NCBI GenBank assembly: GCA_022451925.1 | Contig: JAKUNL010000004.1 | Coordinates: 57,532 to 94,421 of the forward strand | From: Dehalococcoidia bacterium | GTDB lineage: Bacteria; Chloroflexota; Dehalococcoidia; Lucifugimonadales; UBA3495 | DNA length: 36,890 nucleotides | Reading direction: 5' to 3' | Translations under genes and position numbers: made by a program | Shown: piece by piece, positions 8,177 through 16,071 of the stretch | How positions within the stretch are numbered: the stretch's first letter is position 1 | Layout: the number at the start of each line of letters is the position of its first letter | Notes under the pieces: generated by a model | The model's input: the letters and a program-made list of their open reading frames with translations, nothing else | What the model was told of the DNA's origin: nothing | The model's database searches: none

Positions 8177-9529
8177 ATGCCCCGCTACTTAAATCGCCTC
8201 TCCGACTTTGTCTTTGATACCCGCCTGGAATCCCTTGAGCCCTCCACTATTTTGGCTGCGAAGTTGGTGGTGTTGGACACCATCGGCGCCATTTTAGGAG
8301 GGAGCAATCTTCCGGAGAACGTAAAGCTCGCTCAGTTGGCTGCCAATACCGGTGGAAAAGGCCACTCTACTCTTTTAGGCCAACCTGGGTCGTCCACAGC
8401 GGTATTCGCTGCACTTTCGAACGCAACCGCCGGAGTGTCCCTGGAGATGGACGAAGGCAACCGACTCGGAGGAGGTCATGCTGCCATACACGTTGTTCCA
8501 GCTGCTTTGGCCATTGCTGAAGAGCGAGGTTCCAGCGGGAAAGAGTTCATGGAAAGCGTGATTGTCGGCTATGAGGTGACCTCGCGCATCGGTAGCGGGA
8601 CAGTAGTTAAGGATACTGTCCACTCTCACGGGACTTGGGGCACAATTGGTTCTGCGGTGGCAACTGCCAAACTGATGAACTTTGACTCCGATAAAATCAA
8701 GACGACGATAAACCTAGCGGCGTCTATGAGCCCAGCTAACACCTGGACTCCGTGTTTGGAAGGGGCGACGATTCGTAACCTGTACCCTGGCCGATCTGGG
8801 TTTCAGGGTATCATGGCCGCTCATCTGACCGATTGTGGTTTCACCGGTCTCGAGGATGGGCCTTTGGATATCTACTCTAATATCCTTGGCGAGGGATTTG
8901 ATACAGAGTCCGTTTTGACAGGTCTTGATGATCCGGGGTCATATCGGATTCAGAATAATTATTTTAAGCTCCACGCCTGCTGCCTATATAATCACCCTGT
9001 GTTAGATGGTGTGCAAATTATATTGAACCGGGACAAAATCGTTGCTGATGATGTGGTAGGTATTAGAGTGGAAGCACCGCCGTTGGCGATGATTATGACC
9101 CATCCCGAACCAGTCAATATGCTATCAGCGAAGTTCTCGCTACCATACGCTGTGGCTACAGCGGTGGTCTACAATAGCACAGACATAAAGGCTTTTTATC
9201 CGGATCGGCTGCAGGACCCGGAGACGTTGGATCTTTCTCGCCGTGTAGAAATCGTAGCTAATCCTCAGATGGACCTGCGTCGATATGACTATCCAGCAGC
9301 CAAGGTTGCAATATCTCTGAAAGATGGTCGTGTGTTAACTGAAGATGTGACTGCTCACTACGGAGATGCTCGGAACCCTGCCTCTCGACGAGACTTGGAA
9401 GGCAAGTTCAATTTCCTAGTTGATGAAATCATAGGCGAGATGCAGGCAGCAAAGGTGTTGGAGACGGTGCGTCATTTAGAGGATCTTGGTGATATCAGGG
9501 ATCTGACTAATTTAATGAATCGTAACTAA
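8177..9529 (+). CDS. MmgE/PrpD family protein (2-methylcitrate dehydratase-like)
   Basis: This 450-residue protein has the MmgE/PrpD layout: an all-helical first domain containing LVVLDTIGAILGGS, then AGVSLEMDEGNRLGGGHAAIHVVPAALAIAEE, HSHGTWGTIGSAVATAKLM and ACCLYNHPVLDG, and a smaller alpha/beta second domain. The MDEGNR and GHAAIH segments correspond to the conserved active-site region (D-x-D and H-P/G motifs) of the family. Known members dehydrate 2-methylcitrate or isomerise cis-aconitate-like acids; bacterial genomes of this type often carry many paralogues of unknown substrate. No prpB or prpC is nearby, so a methylcitrate-cycle role is not supported by context. An AGGAG Shine-Dalgarno precedes the ATG. 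Confidence 0.88.
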   Translation: MPRYLNRLSDFVFDTRLESLEPSTILAAKLVVLDTIGAILGGSNLPENVKLAQLAANTGGKGHSTLLGQPGSSTAVFAALSNATAGVSLEMDEGNRLGGGHAAIHVVPAALAIAEERGSSGKEFMESVIVGYEVTSRIGSGTVVKDTVHSHGTWGTIGSAVATAKLMNFDSDKIKTTINLAASMSPANTWTPCLEGATIRNLYPGRSGFQGIMAAHLTDCGFTGLEDGPLDIYSNILGEGFDTESVLTGLDDPGSYRIQNNYFKLHACCLYNHPVLDGVQIILNRDKIVADDVVGIRVEAPPLAMIMTHPEPVNMLSAKFSLPYAVATAVVYNSTDIKAFYPDRLQDPETLDLSRRVEIVANPQMDLRRYDYPAAKVAISLKDGRVLTEDVTAHYGDARNPASRRDLEGKFNFLVDEIIGEMQAAKVLETVRHLEDLGDIRDLTNLMNRN

Positions 9530-9803
9530 GCTCTGTTTATCTGCCTTGCACGTCTCCCAGCACGATTATGTGGAACAGTGTTGAGAATTGGAATCCGTAT
9601 TTAATGCATAGTTCCGAATGCCAGGTGGTTTTCATCTAGTGAATCAACAGTTAGAAAGACTTCGGAGCGGCAGGTGATGCCATTGGCATAAGTACACTTG
9701 CCGCTTAGTTCAACAGGCGGTGCCCGCTGTCAAATATGAACTCGCTTCTTATCTAGTGAATGGTCGGTTGATGGCGGTTGCGATAGGTAATCTGTTTAGT
9801 TGT

Positions 9804-10238
9804 CTACGTGCTGATTTGTTCGGCTGAATATTCAACTGTAACTGTGGTGTGCAGGCCTCCCCTGACCTTGTAGTCGAGCGTGATCTTCATGGAGCGGGGT
9901 TTACAAATGTCAACCAAGTCTATGAGCATTCGGTTTGCAGCGTGCTCTTGGACTATGCCAACGTCCCGGTACGATAGTAGGTAGTACTTTAGTGATTTGA
10001 GTTCGATGCAGGAGCCACTTGGCACGTAGGAGATAGTTAGGACACCGTAGTCAGGTAGGCCGGTCCACGGGCAGACTGCAGTGAATTCGTCAGTATCTAT
10101 CTCAACTTGGGAATGTTGGTTTGGGTATTCATATTGAAAAGTGATAAGGCAGGAAGGGTCGATGGCCTCTTCACTCTTTGCGGGCAGTTCCTGGTCGAGA
10201 CCTACGTATTGGTCTTTTAACTCTTGTATGGTGGGCAT
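9804..10238 (-). CDS. queF: NADPH-dependent 7-cyano-7-deazaguanine reductase
   Basis: This 144-residue protein reduces preQ0 to preQ1 in queuosine biosynthesis for tRNA wobble position 34. FTAVCPWTGLPDYG at about residues 53-66 contains the nucleophilic Cys and Asp of the family, and ELKSLKYYLLSYRD is the QueF signature (E-S/L-K-S-L-K-x-Y-x-x-x-Y/F-R). EHAANRMLIDL supplies the substrate-binding His-region. It is the short single-domain type I form, not the long tandem form of E. coli. No queC, queD or queE lies in the window, so preQ0 would be made elsewhere in the genome. The gene is divergent from the selenoprotein candidate at 10437. Confidence 0.93.
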   Translation of the reverse strand: MPTIQELKDQYVGLDQELPAKSEEAIDPSCLITFQYEYPNQHSQVEIDTDEFTAVCPWTGLPDYGVLTISYVPSGSCIELKSLKYYLLSYRDVGIVQEHAANRMLIDLVDICKPRSMKITLDYKVRGGLHTTVTVEYSAEQIST

Positions 10239-10436
10239 GGGTGCCTCCGTGGGATATCAAAGGGAATCTAGAAGTAATGATAGGTGCAGTGGTTGAAGAG
10301 TGTCAAAGTGTCTTGCGTGGGCAGATACCCAAAGTTAAGATACGTATAAATTACGGTTAATCACAGAAACTATCGGTATGCGGCCCCCCCGCAATGATAA
10401 TATTAAGAGCTGGTTAGTTTCAGCCGAGGACGATAT

Positions 10437-11372
10437 ATGCGCATTTGTTCTTTCTTACCTAGTGCCACTGAGATAGTCTACGATCTTGGCCTTAAGGACT
10501 CGCTTTATGGCGTAACCCACGAATGCGATTACCCTCCAGAAGCTCGGGATAAACCCCATGTGGTTCATAGTGTTTTCGAGGGGCAAGAACCCACTAGCGG
10601 TGAGATCAGTAGAGTAATCGCTGAACGATTGGCTCAAGGGCTGGGCATATATGAGATTGACTCAGATCTCCTCAATGCCGCTAGACCGGACCTTCTAATA
10701 ACGCAGGCAGTCTGCGAGGTTTGAGCCATCTCTACTCGGCAGGTAGCCGAAGTTAGCGTAGGACTTGCCAAAGAACCGGAGATTTTGTCATTGGACCCCC
10801 TCCTTATAGGTGATGTTGTTGAAGACATCAACCGAGTTGGTCGGGCCACCGGCACAGCCACCAAAGCCGCTGAGATAACTGACAAGCTGAATGGAAGAAT
10901 TGAGTCAATAGTCGAGCGTGCGAGAGACGCTGATCACCACCCTAGTGTCCTCCATGTCGAATGGGCTGACCCAGTCATGTGCGCTGGTCACTGGGTGCCT
11001 GAAATGACTGAGATGGCCGGTGGCACGAACAGTTTTGGAGACAAAGACACCGGTACGTTGAAACTGGATTGGGATGAGGTAGTAGCGAGTCAGCCGGAAA
11101 TAATCATTATGATGCAGTGCGGGTTTGATGTTAAACGGTGTCTGGAAGACATGCCACTGATGACTTCCAAAGAAGGCTGGGCGTCGCTACCAGCAGTGCA
11201 GAATAATCGGGTCTACGTAGTGGATGCCGGGGCTTATACTAGCCGCTCGGGACCTAGATTAGTGACTGGGTTAGAAATCATGGCTGAGATGATTCATCCA
11301 GAGTTGTTCTCAGGATTAATACCCGAATCTGGCGCGTTGCGTCTCTTTGGAGATTTGACGAAGGCCAGTTAG
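10437..11372 (+). CDS. BtuF-like cobalamin-binding protein, candidate selenoprotein (UGA at residue 96)
   Basis: Two frame-matched pieces, 10437-10721 (95 codons) and 10725-11372 (215 codons plus stop), are joined by TGA at 10722-10724. Together they give a 311-residue protein, the usual length for the cobalamin-binding periplasmic-binding-protein-like family. Matches run through both halves: N-terminal [12 protein letters not shown] and [23 protein letters not shown] before the [13 protein letters not shown] directly after it, then [40 protein letters not shown] and [21 protein letters not shown]. In relatives I recall, the joint reads Q-C-E-V-C-A-V-S, so the UGA replaces the second Cys of CxxC, giving C93-E-V-U96. 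A hairpin 11 nt after the UGA fits a bacterial SECIS. No signal peptide or lipobox is seen, so the protein may be cytoplasmic. The alternative is a single nonsense mutation (TGC/TGT to TGA). Confidence 0.72.
10722..10750 (+). promoter_or_regulatory. candidate SECIS: UGA codon plus downstream hairpin in the BtuF-like gene
   Basis: The UGA is at 10722-10724. After exactly 11 nt (10725-10735) comes TCGGCAGGTAGCCGA (10736-10750), a 5-bp perfect stem with loop AGGTA. The loop carries G at position 2 and a GGU core as in the E. coli fdhF element. A short CTA/TAG pairing may extend the lower stem. In bacteria SelB reads such a hairpin just after the UGA to insert selenocysteine. Confidence 0.6.
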
Positions 11373-11382
11373 CATCGGTGCC

Positions 11383-12054
11383 TTAGTTCAAGCGAGGGCC
11401 TTGGAAGGGATTTTGCTTTCTGATGCTCTCTCTTAACGCCTCATTACCTTGTTGAAGCAAAGGGATCAGGTCATACAACCGCGTCGCCGCGGTCTCTGTG
11501 ACCAGGAGGCTTTGACGGAGGTGCGACTCCATCTCCAGGCTGGCCGCGATGGAATATGAGAGTTCTATAGGGTCTACTGGAATGTCCACTCTTGAGGTAT
11601 AGCCCCCGGTAAGTGCGGTCAGGTTTCTCACCAACTCAACGTATTCTTCGTTTATTTGAGGCAGTAATTCAGCGCAATTATCGCCTTCTATATCCACGAG
11701 GTAACGGACAAGTCCTACGACGTGAGGTACCCGCTGGACGATTTCTTCGATCTCGAATCGCTGCTGTCCCTTGGTCATGATATTCATTCGACCTTGGTCC
11801 AGTATCTCCGAGCGAAGTATTCGTGTGGATGTTCCGATGCGTTCTGGTTCGGCAGGTGCTCCAACCTCCGGTCCCTCTTTAATCAGGACCACACCAAAGG
11901 GAGTGTCGTTTTCGAGGCACTCACCAATCATGTTCCGGTACCGTTCTTCAAAAATATGAAGAGGCAGGTCCATGCCAGGAAATAAAACCAAGTTCAATGG
12001 GAACAGAGGCAGTCTGGTGAGCCCGTCTTGGGGCTCATGTTGAGGCTGAGCCAT
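11383..12054 (-). CDS. LON substrate-binding domain protein (Lon N-terminal domain only)
   Basis: The protein has 223 residues from ATG 12054; an upstream in-frame ATG at 12093 adds 13 residues that do not look conserved. The start RLPLFPLNLVLFPGMDLPLHIFEERYRNMI is the hallmark first strand-helix unit of the Lon N-terminal (PUA-like) domain. It is followed by GVVLIKEG, IGTSTRIL and the QRFEI strand. The second half is a helical bundle (LRQSLLVTETAATRLYDLIPLLQQ). No AAA+ or Ser-Lys protease domain follows. Stand-alone proteins of this kind are common and may bind unfolded polypeptides; their role is not established. The gene is convergent with the BtuF-like gene, with stops 10 nt apart. Confidence 0.9.
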   Translation of the reverse strand: MAQPQHEPQDGLTRLPLFPLNLVLFPGMDLPLHIFEERYRNMIGECLENDTPFGVVLIKEGPEVGAPAEPERIGTSTRILRSEILDQGRMNIMTKGQQRFEIEEIVQRVPHVVGLVRYLVDIEGDNCAELLPQINEEYVELVRNLTALTGGYTSRVDIPVDPIELSYSIAASLEMESHLRQSLLVTETAATRLYDLIPLLQQGNEALRESIRKQNPFQGPRLN

Positions 12055-12130
12055 AACACTAGAAGTATATTCCCTGACGTTACGACAATACAAGAAGAGT
12101 CAAACTGTAAGCCCATCGGAAAAGTTTAAC

Positions 12131-12532
12131 TTAATGTCGGTTCTTGGCTCTGCGAACTCTGAAGTTGGTCGGCCCTTTTTGATTCCTGGCCCACTTCAGA
12201 TAGTCAGAGAATTCTGGATTGGTACGTAAAGCGGCGATGGAGTTTAGTTCTTTAGCTAGCGTGGATTCGGTGAACATGGCGTGGACCTGCCGATGGCAGG
12301 TCAGGCAGAGCTTGGCCTGAGGGCCTAATTTACCGCCACGAGACCGAGGGATAAGGTGATGGGAAGTAAAGCGCGACGATTCGCGCTTACATAGCTCACA
12401 TAAGCTAGAATCTTGTGGCGGGCGAGACGGTATCAGTGGCTTGGTGTTTATAGATGTCCGCCGTACCAAGTTGTCAGGCTTTGTCCGGGACTTCCAGAAA
12501 TCGCCAACCTGGAAGGTCAACCTTCCAGTCAT
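12131..12532 (-). CDS. HNH endonuclease domain protein
   Basis: The protein has up to 133 residues. The core has CELC (about residues 45-48) followed by SHHLIPRSRGG (the HH of the HNH motif), then KLCLTCHRQVHAMF, so two CxxC pairs bind a structural zinc and the His/Asn/His metal site sits between them. This is the compact HNH fold of 5-methylcytosine-restriction-like or free-standing nucleases. No intein, homing or restriction partner is adjacent, so the target is unknown. The longest form overlaps the upstream gene by 59 nt; a TTG at about 12469 would remove the overlap and keep the whole domain, so the true start is uncertain. Minus strand, directly after the 12474-12956 gene. Confidence 0.8.
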   Translation of the reverse strand: MTGRLTFQVGDFWKSRTKPDNLVRRTSINTKPLIPSRPPQDSSLCELCKRESSRFTSHHLIPRSRGGKLGPQAKLCLTCHRQVHAMFTESTLAKELNSIAALRTNPEFSDYLKWARNQKGPTNFRVRRAKNRH

Positions 12533-12956
12533 CGTCTTCCCATAGCATGGGAAGAATCAGCCCGTTCATGGCTCTGCCATGTTCAACTTCCGTGGTGTCA
12601 TCCTGCATTCCAAACGGAAGAAATGCGAATGCGTGGAGGTCATCAAGATAACTGGTGGGAGATATTCCTAGATCGGTCAGGTCTTCTAGCGGCCAAAGAC
12701 TGAGCACGGTCTTTCGGAAATCATCTAGCATCTCTGCTCTCATGGGGTGATCTTGGTTGTACCCAGCACGGTAGGCATCCTGCATGTTGATCTGGTTTCG
12801 AGTAGCCCAGACCCCCATGCGCATCCCACGAGTTTCCTTGGATAACATGGACCACGCCAGATCCATATCTCCGTCTCTTACGGCCTCAGCGAAGGTTCCG
12901 GCCCTTCCACCGCATTCGTCGGGGTAGGGGTTTCTTTTCGATCCCGGTATACGCAT
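12474..12956 (-). CDS. hypothetical protein, possibly NTF2-like, 160 aa
   Basis: This soluble protein is rich in acidic residues and Trp/Met. The early helix AEAVRDGDMDLAWSMLSKETR and the terminal strands MNGLILPMLWEDDDWKVDLPGW look like the first helix and last beta-strands of the NTF2/SnoaL-like fold, where small ligands or partners are bound in a cone-shaped cavity. That is inference from pattern only; no catalytic residues are identifiable. The start gives an N-terminus with KRNPYPDECGG. It lies 33 nt downstream of the gamma-glutamyltransferase stop on the same strand and just before the HNH gene, so it is probably part of the same operon. Confidence 0.6.
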   Translation of the reverse strand: MRIPGSKRNPYPDECGGRAGTFAEAVRDGDMDLAWSMLSKETRGMRMGVWATRNQINMQDAYRAGYNQDHPMRAEMLDDFRKTVLSLWPLEDLTDLGISPTSYLDDLHAFAFLPFGMQDDTTEVEHGRAMNGLILPMLWEDDDWKVDLPGWRFLEVPDKA

Positions 12957-12989
12957 TTATTTCTCGTCCCGTTGATTGTTGAGCGGCGG

Positions 12990-14708
12990 CTACCAGCCAA
13001 TTGCGTAGCCGTCTCGTCTTGGGTCTGCGGATCCGTGCAAAGCGCCAGTCTTAGGATCCACTTGGATCATCATCTCACTGCCTTGGGCACCCCAATCGGG
13101 CATCATGTTCAGTTGATGGCCTTTTGCTCGGAGCGAATTCAGGACGTCTGCGCCGAATCTGGATTCCATATGCAACAGATTATCACAGACGTGTGGGACA
13201 TTGGACTCGGTTGGGCTGTGGGAATTACGCCACCGTGGGGCTTCTACACACTCGGAAACAGTCATGCCAAAGTCAATCAAGTGGGTTATGACCTGCATGT
13301 TAGTCTGCACCTGAGTGTCCGCACCGGGCGTGCCGCAGACTAACATCAGATTGCCTCCACCCGACGCCTTGCCTTCTGAGGCAGGGCCGTCACCTTTAAA
13401 TACCATCACTGGGTTCATGGTGTGGCGTACCCGTTTACCGGGTTGGAGGCAATCAACATGATCCTCGTCAAGGTGCCAGTATGTCATTCTGTTATTGAGT
13501 AGAATTCCAGTGCCCTCAGCTACGATGCTGGATCCCAAGGAGCTCTGAATGCTCTGGAGTTGGCAGACTGCGTTGCCCCATTGGTCAACAATTACGAAAC
13601 AGGTGGTGTCCTCTTCTTGGGCGGCCGCGGTAGTAACCAATCCCGCAGTGCCGCTCCCTTTCTGATAAGTCCAAGGGTCTCCATGGGTCGGGTCAGACGT
13701 TTTGGCTGGGTCGATGAGCTTGGCACGGTCTTTGGCATACTCTTTGGAGATCAATCCTAAAGTTGGCACGTCAGTATGATCGGGATCGGCCATGTAGGCT
13801 TCTCTATCAATGAACGCGAGCTTCTTGGCTTCCACCATCAGGTGGATGATTTCAGCGGAGTGGCAGCCCAATGATCGCAGGTCGAACTGTTCCAATATGT
13901 TTAACTCTTGCAGTAACACGTGGCCGCTGGAGTTGGGCGGCGCTTCGTAAACTGAGTGATCACGGTAGCTGGTCGAGATCGGCGTCTCCCAACGGGAATG
14001 GCAGTCTGCTAGGTCTTTCATGGATATGAGGCCGCCTTGTTCGTCGGAGAACTTGACGATGGCTTTGGCGATGTCACCTTTGTAAAAGGCGTCCCTGCCA
14101 CCATCCACAATCGCCCTAAAGGTCTTGGCCAGGTCTTTTTGGTAAAGAATTTCACCTGGTTGCATGGGCTTCCCGCCAGGGGCAAAGATTGCTTGAGAAG
14201 AAGGGAACTCGCAGAGTAAGGAATCACTTGCGATGACTCCAGACAGAACATGAGATACTGGAAAACCGTTGTCGGCTAGGTCAATTGCGGCGGCGAACAG
14301 CTCTGATCGCTGTAGGGTTCCGTATTTTTCGTGGGCGGCTATCCAGCCGTCGACCAAGCCAGGAACGGAGAAAGACATGATTCCTTTAGTGGGTATGCCA
14401 TTGGCGCGGTACCAGGCGACGTCTGTGGCATAGGGAGCGGCTCCGGTGGCGTTGCAGATATCTATCTTATTTTCGGCTTTGTTATAAATCATGATATAGC
14501 CGTCGCCGCCGACACCAGACATATTCGGTTCAACCACGTTTAGGGCTGCGGCAGTGGCGATTGCCGCATCCACGGCATTACCGCCCTTTTGCAGGATGGC
14601 TATGCCAGCCTGGGCGGCCAGTGGTTGCCCTGCACACACCATTCCGTTGCGACCCATGACCACAGGGCGGTTGGATTCAAATTTGATGCCGTGCGGCGTC
14701 TGCACCAT
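12990..14708 (-). CDS. gamma-glutamyltransferase family Ntn hydrolase
   Basis: This 572-residue protein begins GRNGMVCAGQPLAAQAGIAILQKGGNAVDAAIATAAALNVVEPNMSGVGGDGYIMIY, the classic GGT N-terminus. The self-processing and catalytic Thr lies in EEDTTCFVIVDQWGNAV (about residue 373-374); the usual TTH is TTC here. Later, SIQSSLGSSIVAEGTGILLNNRM is the oxyanion/lid region, and GTPGADTQVQTNMQVITHLIDFGMTVSECVEAPRW the C-terminal signature. GGTs hydrolyse or transfer gamma-glutamyl groups (glutathione and related amides). No signal peptide is seen, so unlike E. coli Ggt it may act in the cytoplasm. Homologues also include cephalosporin acylases and YwrD-type proteins, so the substrate is open. It heads an apparent minus-strand operon with the next two genes. 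Confidence 0.92.
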   Translation of the reverse strand: MVQTPHGIKFESNRPVVMGRNGMVCAGQPLAAQAGIAILQKGGNAVDAAIATAAALNVVEPNMSGVGGDGYIMIYNKAENKIDICNATGAAPYATDVAWYRANGIPTKGIMSFSVPGLVDGWIAAHEKYGTLQRSELFAAAIDLADNGFPVSHVLSGVIASDSLLCEFPSSQAIFAPGGKPMQPGEILYQKDLAKTFRAIVDGGRDAFYKGDIAKAIVKFSDEQGGLISMKDLADCHSRWETPISTSYRDHSVYEAPPNSSGHVLLQELNILEQFDLRSLGCHSAEIIHLMVEAKKLAFIDREAYMADPDHTDVPTLGLISKEYAKDRAKLIDPAKTSDPTHGDPWTYQKGSGTAGLVTTAAAQEEDTTCFVIVDQWGNAVCQLQSIQSSLGSSIVAEGTGILLNNRMTYWHLDEDHVDCLQPGKRVRHTMNPVMVFKGDGPASEGKASGGGNLMLVCGTPGADTQVQTNMQVITHLIDFGMTVSECVEAPRWRNSHSPTESNVPHVCDNLLHMESRFGADVLNSLRAKGHQLNMMPDWGAQGSEMMIQVDPKTGALHGSADPRRDGYAIGW

Positions 14709-15157
14709 TATCTATGTACTCCTACAAATTGGGTTATATAACAAATTGCGGTTGGATCGGGTTCCGTCTGCAATTCCATCGGTCTCGGTATCATCTCTAG
14801 AGAGATGGATTCTTGAACTCCTGCTGTTTCATTTGCTTCTGTGTACTGATATATATCCGCCCGAATCCGAATAGTGTCTGCTGTCCAACTTTACCACTAG
14901 CTGCTTATCAAGGCACGCTAAATCTACTATGTAAGATTTAGCTGGGTGGTGTCGTCTAAATAATTATATGCAGAACAGACTTTGGTGTAGAAAGACCAGA
15001 GGCCAGCGTGTCACTGAGTTGCCTGGCTTGGAGTGTTTTGCGGCTACGGGTTTTGATTCATGATAAGGATATAAGGAATTCTCTTTATTTAAAGGACGTG
15101 TCTGTCATCATGAGAGTTGGGTTGGATGATGCTATTGAATTCCGATATCGTTTGGAA
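14709..15157. other. upstream region of the gamma-glutamyltransferase gene, no gene seen
   Basis: About 450 bases lie between the ggt start and the terminator of the A-type-carrier-like gene. Apart from the dyad at 14917-14942 I see no convincing coding frame, RNA or repeat. It probably holds the promoter of the minus-strand ggt operon, but I could not pick out matching -35/-10 boxes with confidence. Confidence 0.5.
14917..14942. repeat. 26-nt dyad, possible operator
   Basis: GCTAAATCT (14917-14925) and its exact reverse complement AGATTTAGC (14934-14942) are separated by 8 nt. There is no U-tract after it, which argues against a terminator. It sits about 210 nt upstream of the gamma-glutamyltransferase start, so it could bind a dimeric regulator. 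No regulator gene is nearby. Confidence 0.4.
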
Positions 15158-15201
15158 GTCAACAAAAAGGGCTTCAGTATTCTGAAGCCCTTTTTGTTGA
15201 C
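15158..15201 (-). terminator. Rho-independent terminator of the A-type-carrier-like gene
   Basis: This is a perfect 20-bp inverted repeat (15158-15177 and 15182-15201) with a TATT loop. AAAAA/TTTTT tracts are built into the stem, so the structure can act on either strand. It lies 21 nt after the stop of the minus-strand gene at 15222-15641. Confidence 0.85.
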
Positions 15202-15221
15202 GTTGTATTGATTGGTTCTGT

Positions 15222-15641
15222 TTAGTGTCCGCCGCAACCGCCGCCGCCGCCGCCGCAACCGCCGCCGCCGCCGCCGCCGCAACCGCCGCCGCCGCCGCAA
15301 CCGCCGCCGCCGCCGCTACCACAGGAGCAGCCACCGCCGCAGCCACCAGCGCTGGAGAACATGGGGTTATTAATTACGAACCCAACCTGTCCGCCCAGAT
15401 TCTCGACGTAGTCTATTGTCGCCTCTTCTAGGAAGGGCGCACTATCTGAGTCCATGAGGAAGTTGACTCCCTCTTTCGCCATGACAGTATCGTCAGCCTG
15501 GGTCTCATTTTCCATGGTCAGCATATATTGGAGGCCGCCTGTTTCAGCAGGTATGGCTACTACCCGGAGTGACCCATTAGTTTCGCCCTGTTCTTCCATT
15601 ACTTCTTTGAGCTTCTCTATGGCGAGAGTCGTGACTTCCAT
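15222..15641 (-). CDS. A-type iron-sulfur carrier-like (HesB/IscA/ErpA family) protein with a Gly/Cys-rich tail
   Basis: This 139-residue protein has a first 95 residues that follow the HesB/IscA fold: AIEKLKEVMEEQG, SLRVVAIPAETGGLQYML, ETQADDTVMAKEGVNFLMDSDSAPFLEEATIDYVENLGGQVGFVINNPMF. IscA and ErpA bind Fe-S with three Cys. The first (in GGCSG) is missing here, replaced by an ETGG segment. The usual C-terminal CxC is present as CSC within a longer tail. That tail (about residues 98-139) consists of Gly runs broken by seven Cys in all and ends in His. It may bind metal or a cluster differently, or be unstructured. The DNA of the tail is a GCC/GGC simple repeat. Single-gene unit, ended by the hairpin at 15158-15201. 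Confidence 0.8.
   Translation of the reverse strand: MEVTTLAIEKLKEVMEEQGETNGSLRVVAIPAETGGLQYMLTMENETQADDTVMAKEGVNFLMDSDSAPFLEEATIDYVENLGGQVGFVINNPMFSSAGGCGGGCSCGSGGGGGCGGGGGCGGGGGGGCGGGGGGCGGH
15226..15318. repeat. GCC/GGC triplet-rich low-complexity repeat encoding the Gly/Cys tail
   Basis: On the plus strand this is runs of CCG triplets broken by CAA; on the minus strand they read as Gly codons interrupted by TGC Cys codons. It is a coding simple repeat, open to length change by replication slippage. Apparent alanine-rich or arginine-rich frames across it are artefacts of the repeat. Confidence 0.8.
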
Positions 15642-16071
15642 TGACTATTCTCCTTGGGAGATTGGTTGGGGAAGATTCTCAGGCCGTCTAGCGACCATAG
15701 TTGTAGCTGTTAACGCTAACACAGCGGCAAATACCCAGTCAACGCTAATGGCGGCATATCTTCGCGCAGTCGAAGGCGAATATCCTTATATAGCAGACGT
15801 TTTAGGTTAGCATTTACACTCTGGCAAGCGTATTGCCGTATTTAATACCAACAGGCTCATAATAAAAGCTATTGACTTGCATTATTCGCTACGCTAGAAT
15901 TGCTCAACTTTGGGATGGCCCGACCAGATAATGTTTATTCGAATATGCAATTTCGGGCGGCCAAAGTTATCATTGTGTCTGTCGTGATACGGGCCTTTGA
16001 GTTCAGATAGTGGATTCAAAAATGACAGTTTCGACGATTAGGCACATTACTTCCAAATCGGAGGAGACTAC
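15642..16071. other. divergent intergenic region between A-type carrier and peptide-binding lipoprotein genes
   Basis: These 430 bases hold no convincing gene. The plus-strand half contains a near-consensus sigma-70 promoter at 15872-15900, leaving a 5' leader of roughly 165 nt before the lipoprotein gene. A GGAGGAG ribosome-binding site closes the region. I saw no known riboswitch pattern in the leader. Confidence 0.55.
15872..15900 (+). promoter_or_regulatory. sigma-70 promoter for the peptide importer genes
   Basis: TTGACT (15872-15877) and TAGAAT (15895-15900) are separated by exactly 17 nt, one mismatch each from consensus. It points toward the peptide-binding lipoprotein gene at 16072. 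The predicted transcript has a leader of about 165 nt. Confidence 0.7.

Noticed and set aside
9636-9762. Direct repeat ATCTAGTGAAT at about 9636 and 9751.
   Set aside because: It is an 11-nt repeat in a plain intergenic stretch, with no further copies or insertion-sequence features noticed.
9601-9804. Minus-strand open stretch after queF with an in-frame TGA near 9730-9732, which might be a third selenoprotein.
   Set aside because: It has no start codon, no recognisable family on either side of the TGA and is too short; it looks like chance open sequence.
10382-10392. C-rich tract GGCCCCCCCGC upstream of the BtuF-like gene.
   Set aside because: It is a short homopolymer run with no paired structure or motif that I can support.
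10722-10724. Frameshift or pseudogene explanation for the BtuF-like gene.
   Set aside because: The frame is unchanged, the lesion is exactly a TGA at a conserved Cys column, all downstream motifs are intact and a SECIS-like hairpin follows; a point nonsense mutation is still possible and is noted as the alternative.
12410-12476. The TGA stop of the NTF2-like gene read as Sec, giving a 22-residue extension.
   Set aside because: The extension has no conserved look, no SECIS-like hairpin was seen, and the family-like end lies just before the TGA.
15225-15431. Plus-strand Ala/Thr-rich ORF and other minus-frame Arg- or Ala-rich ORFs over the triplet repeat.
   Set aside because: They are frame shadows of the repeat encoding the Gly/Cys tail of the A-type-carrier-like protein.
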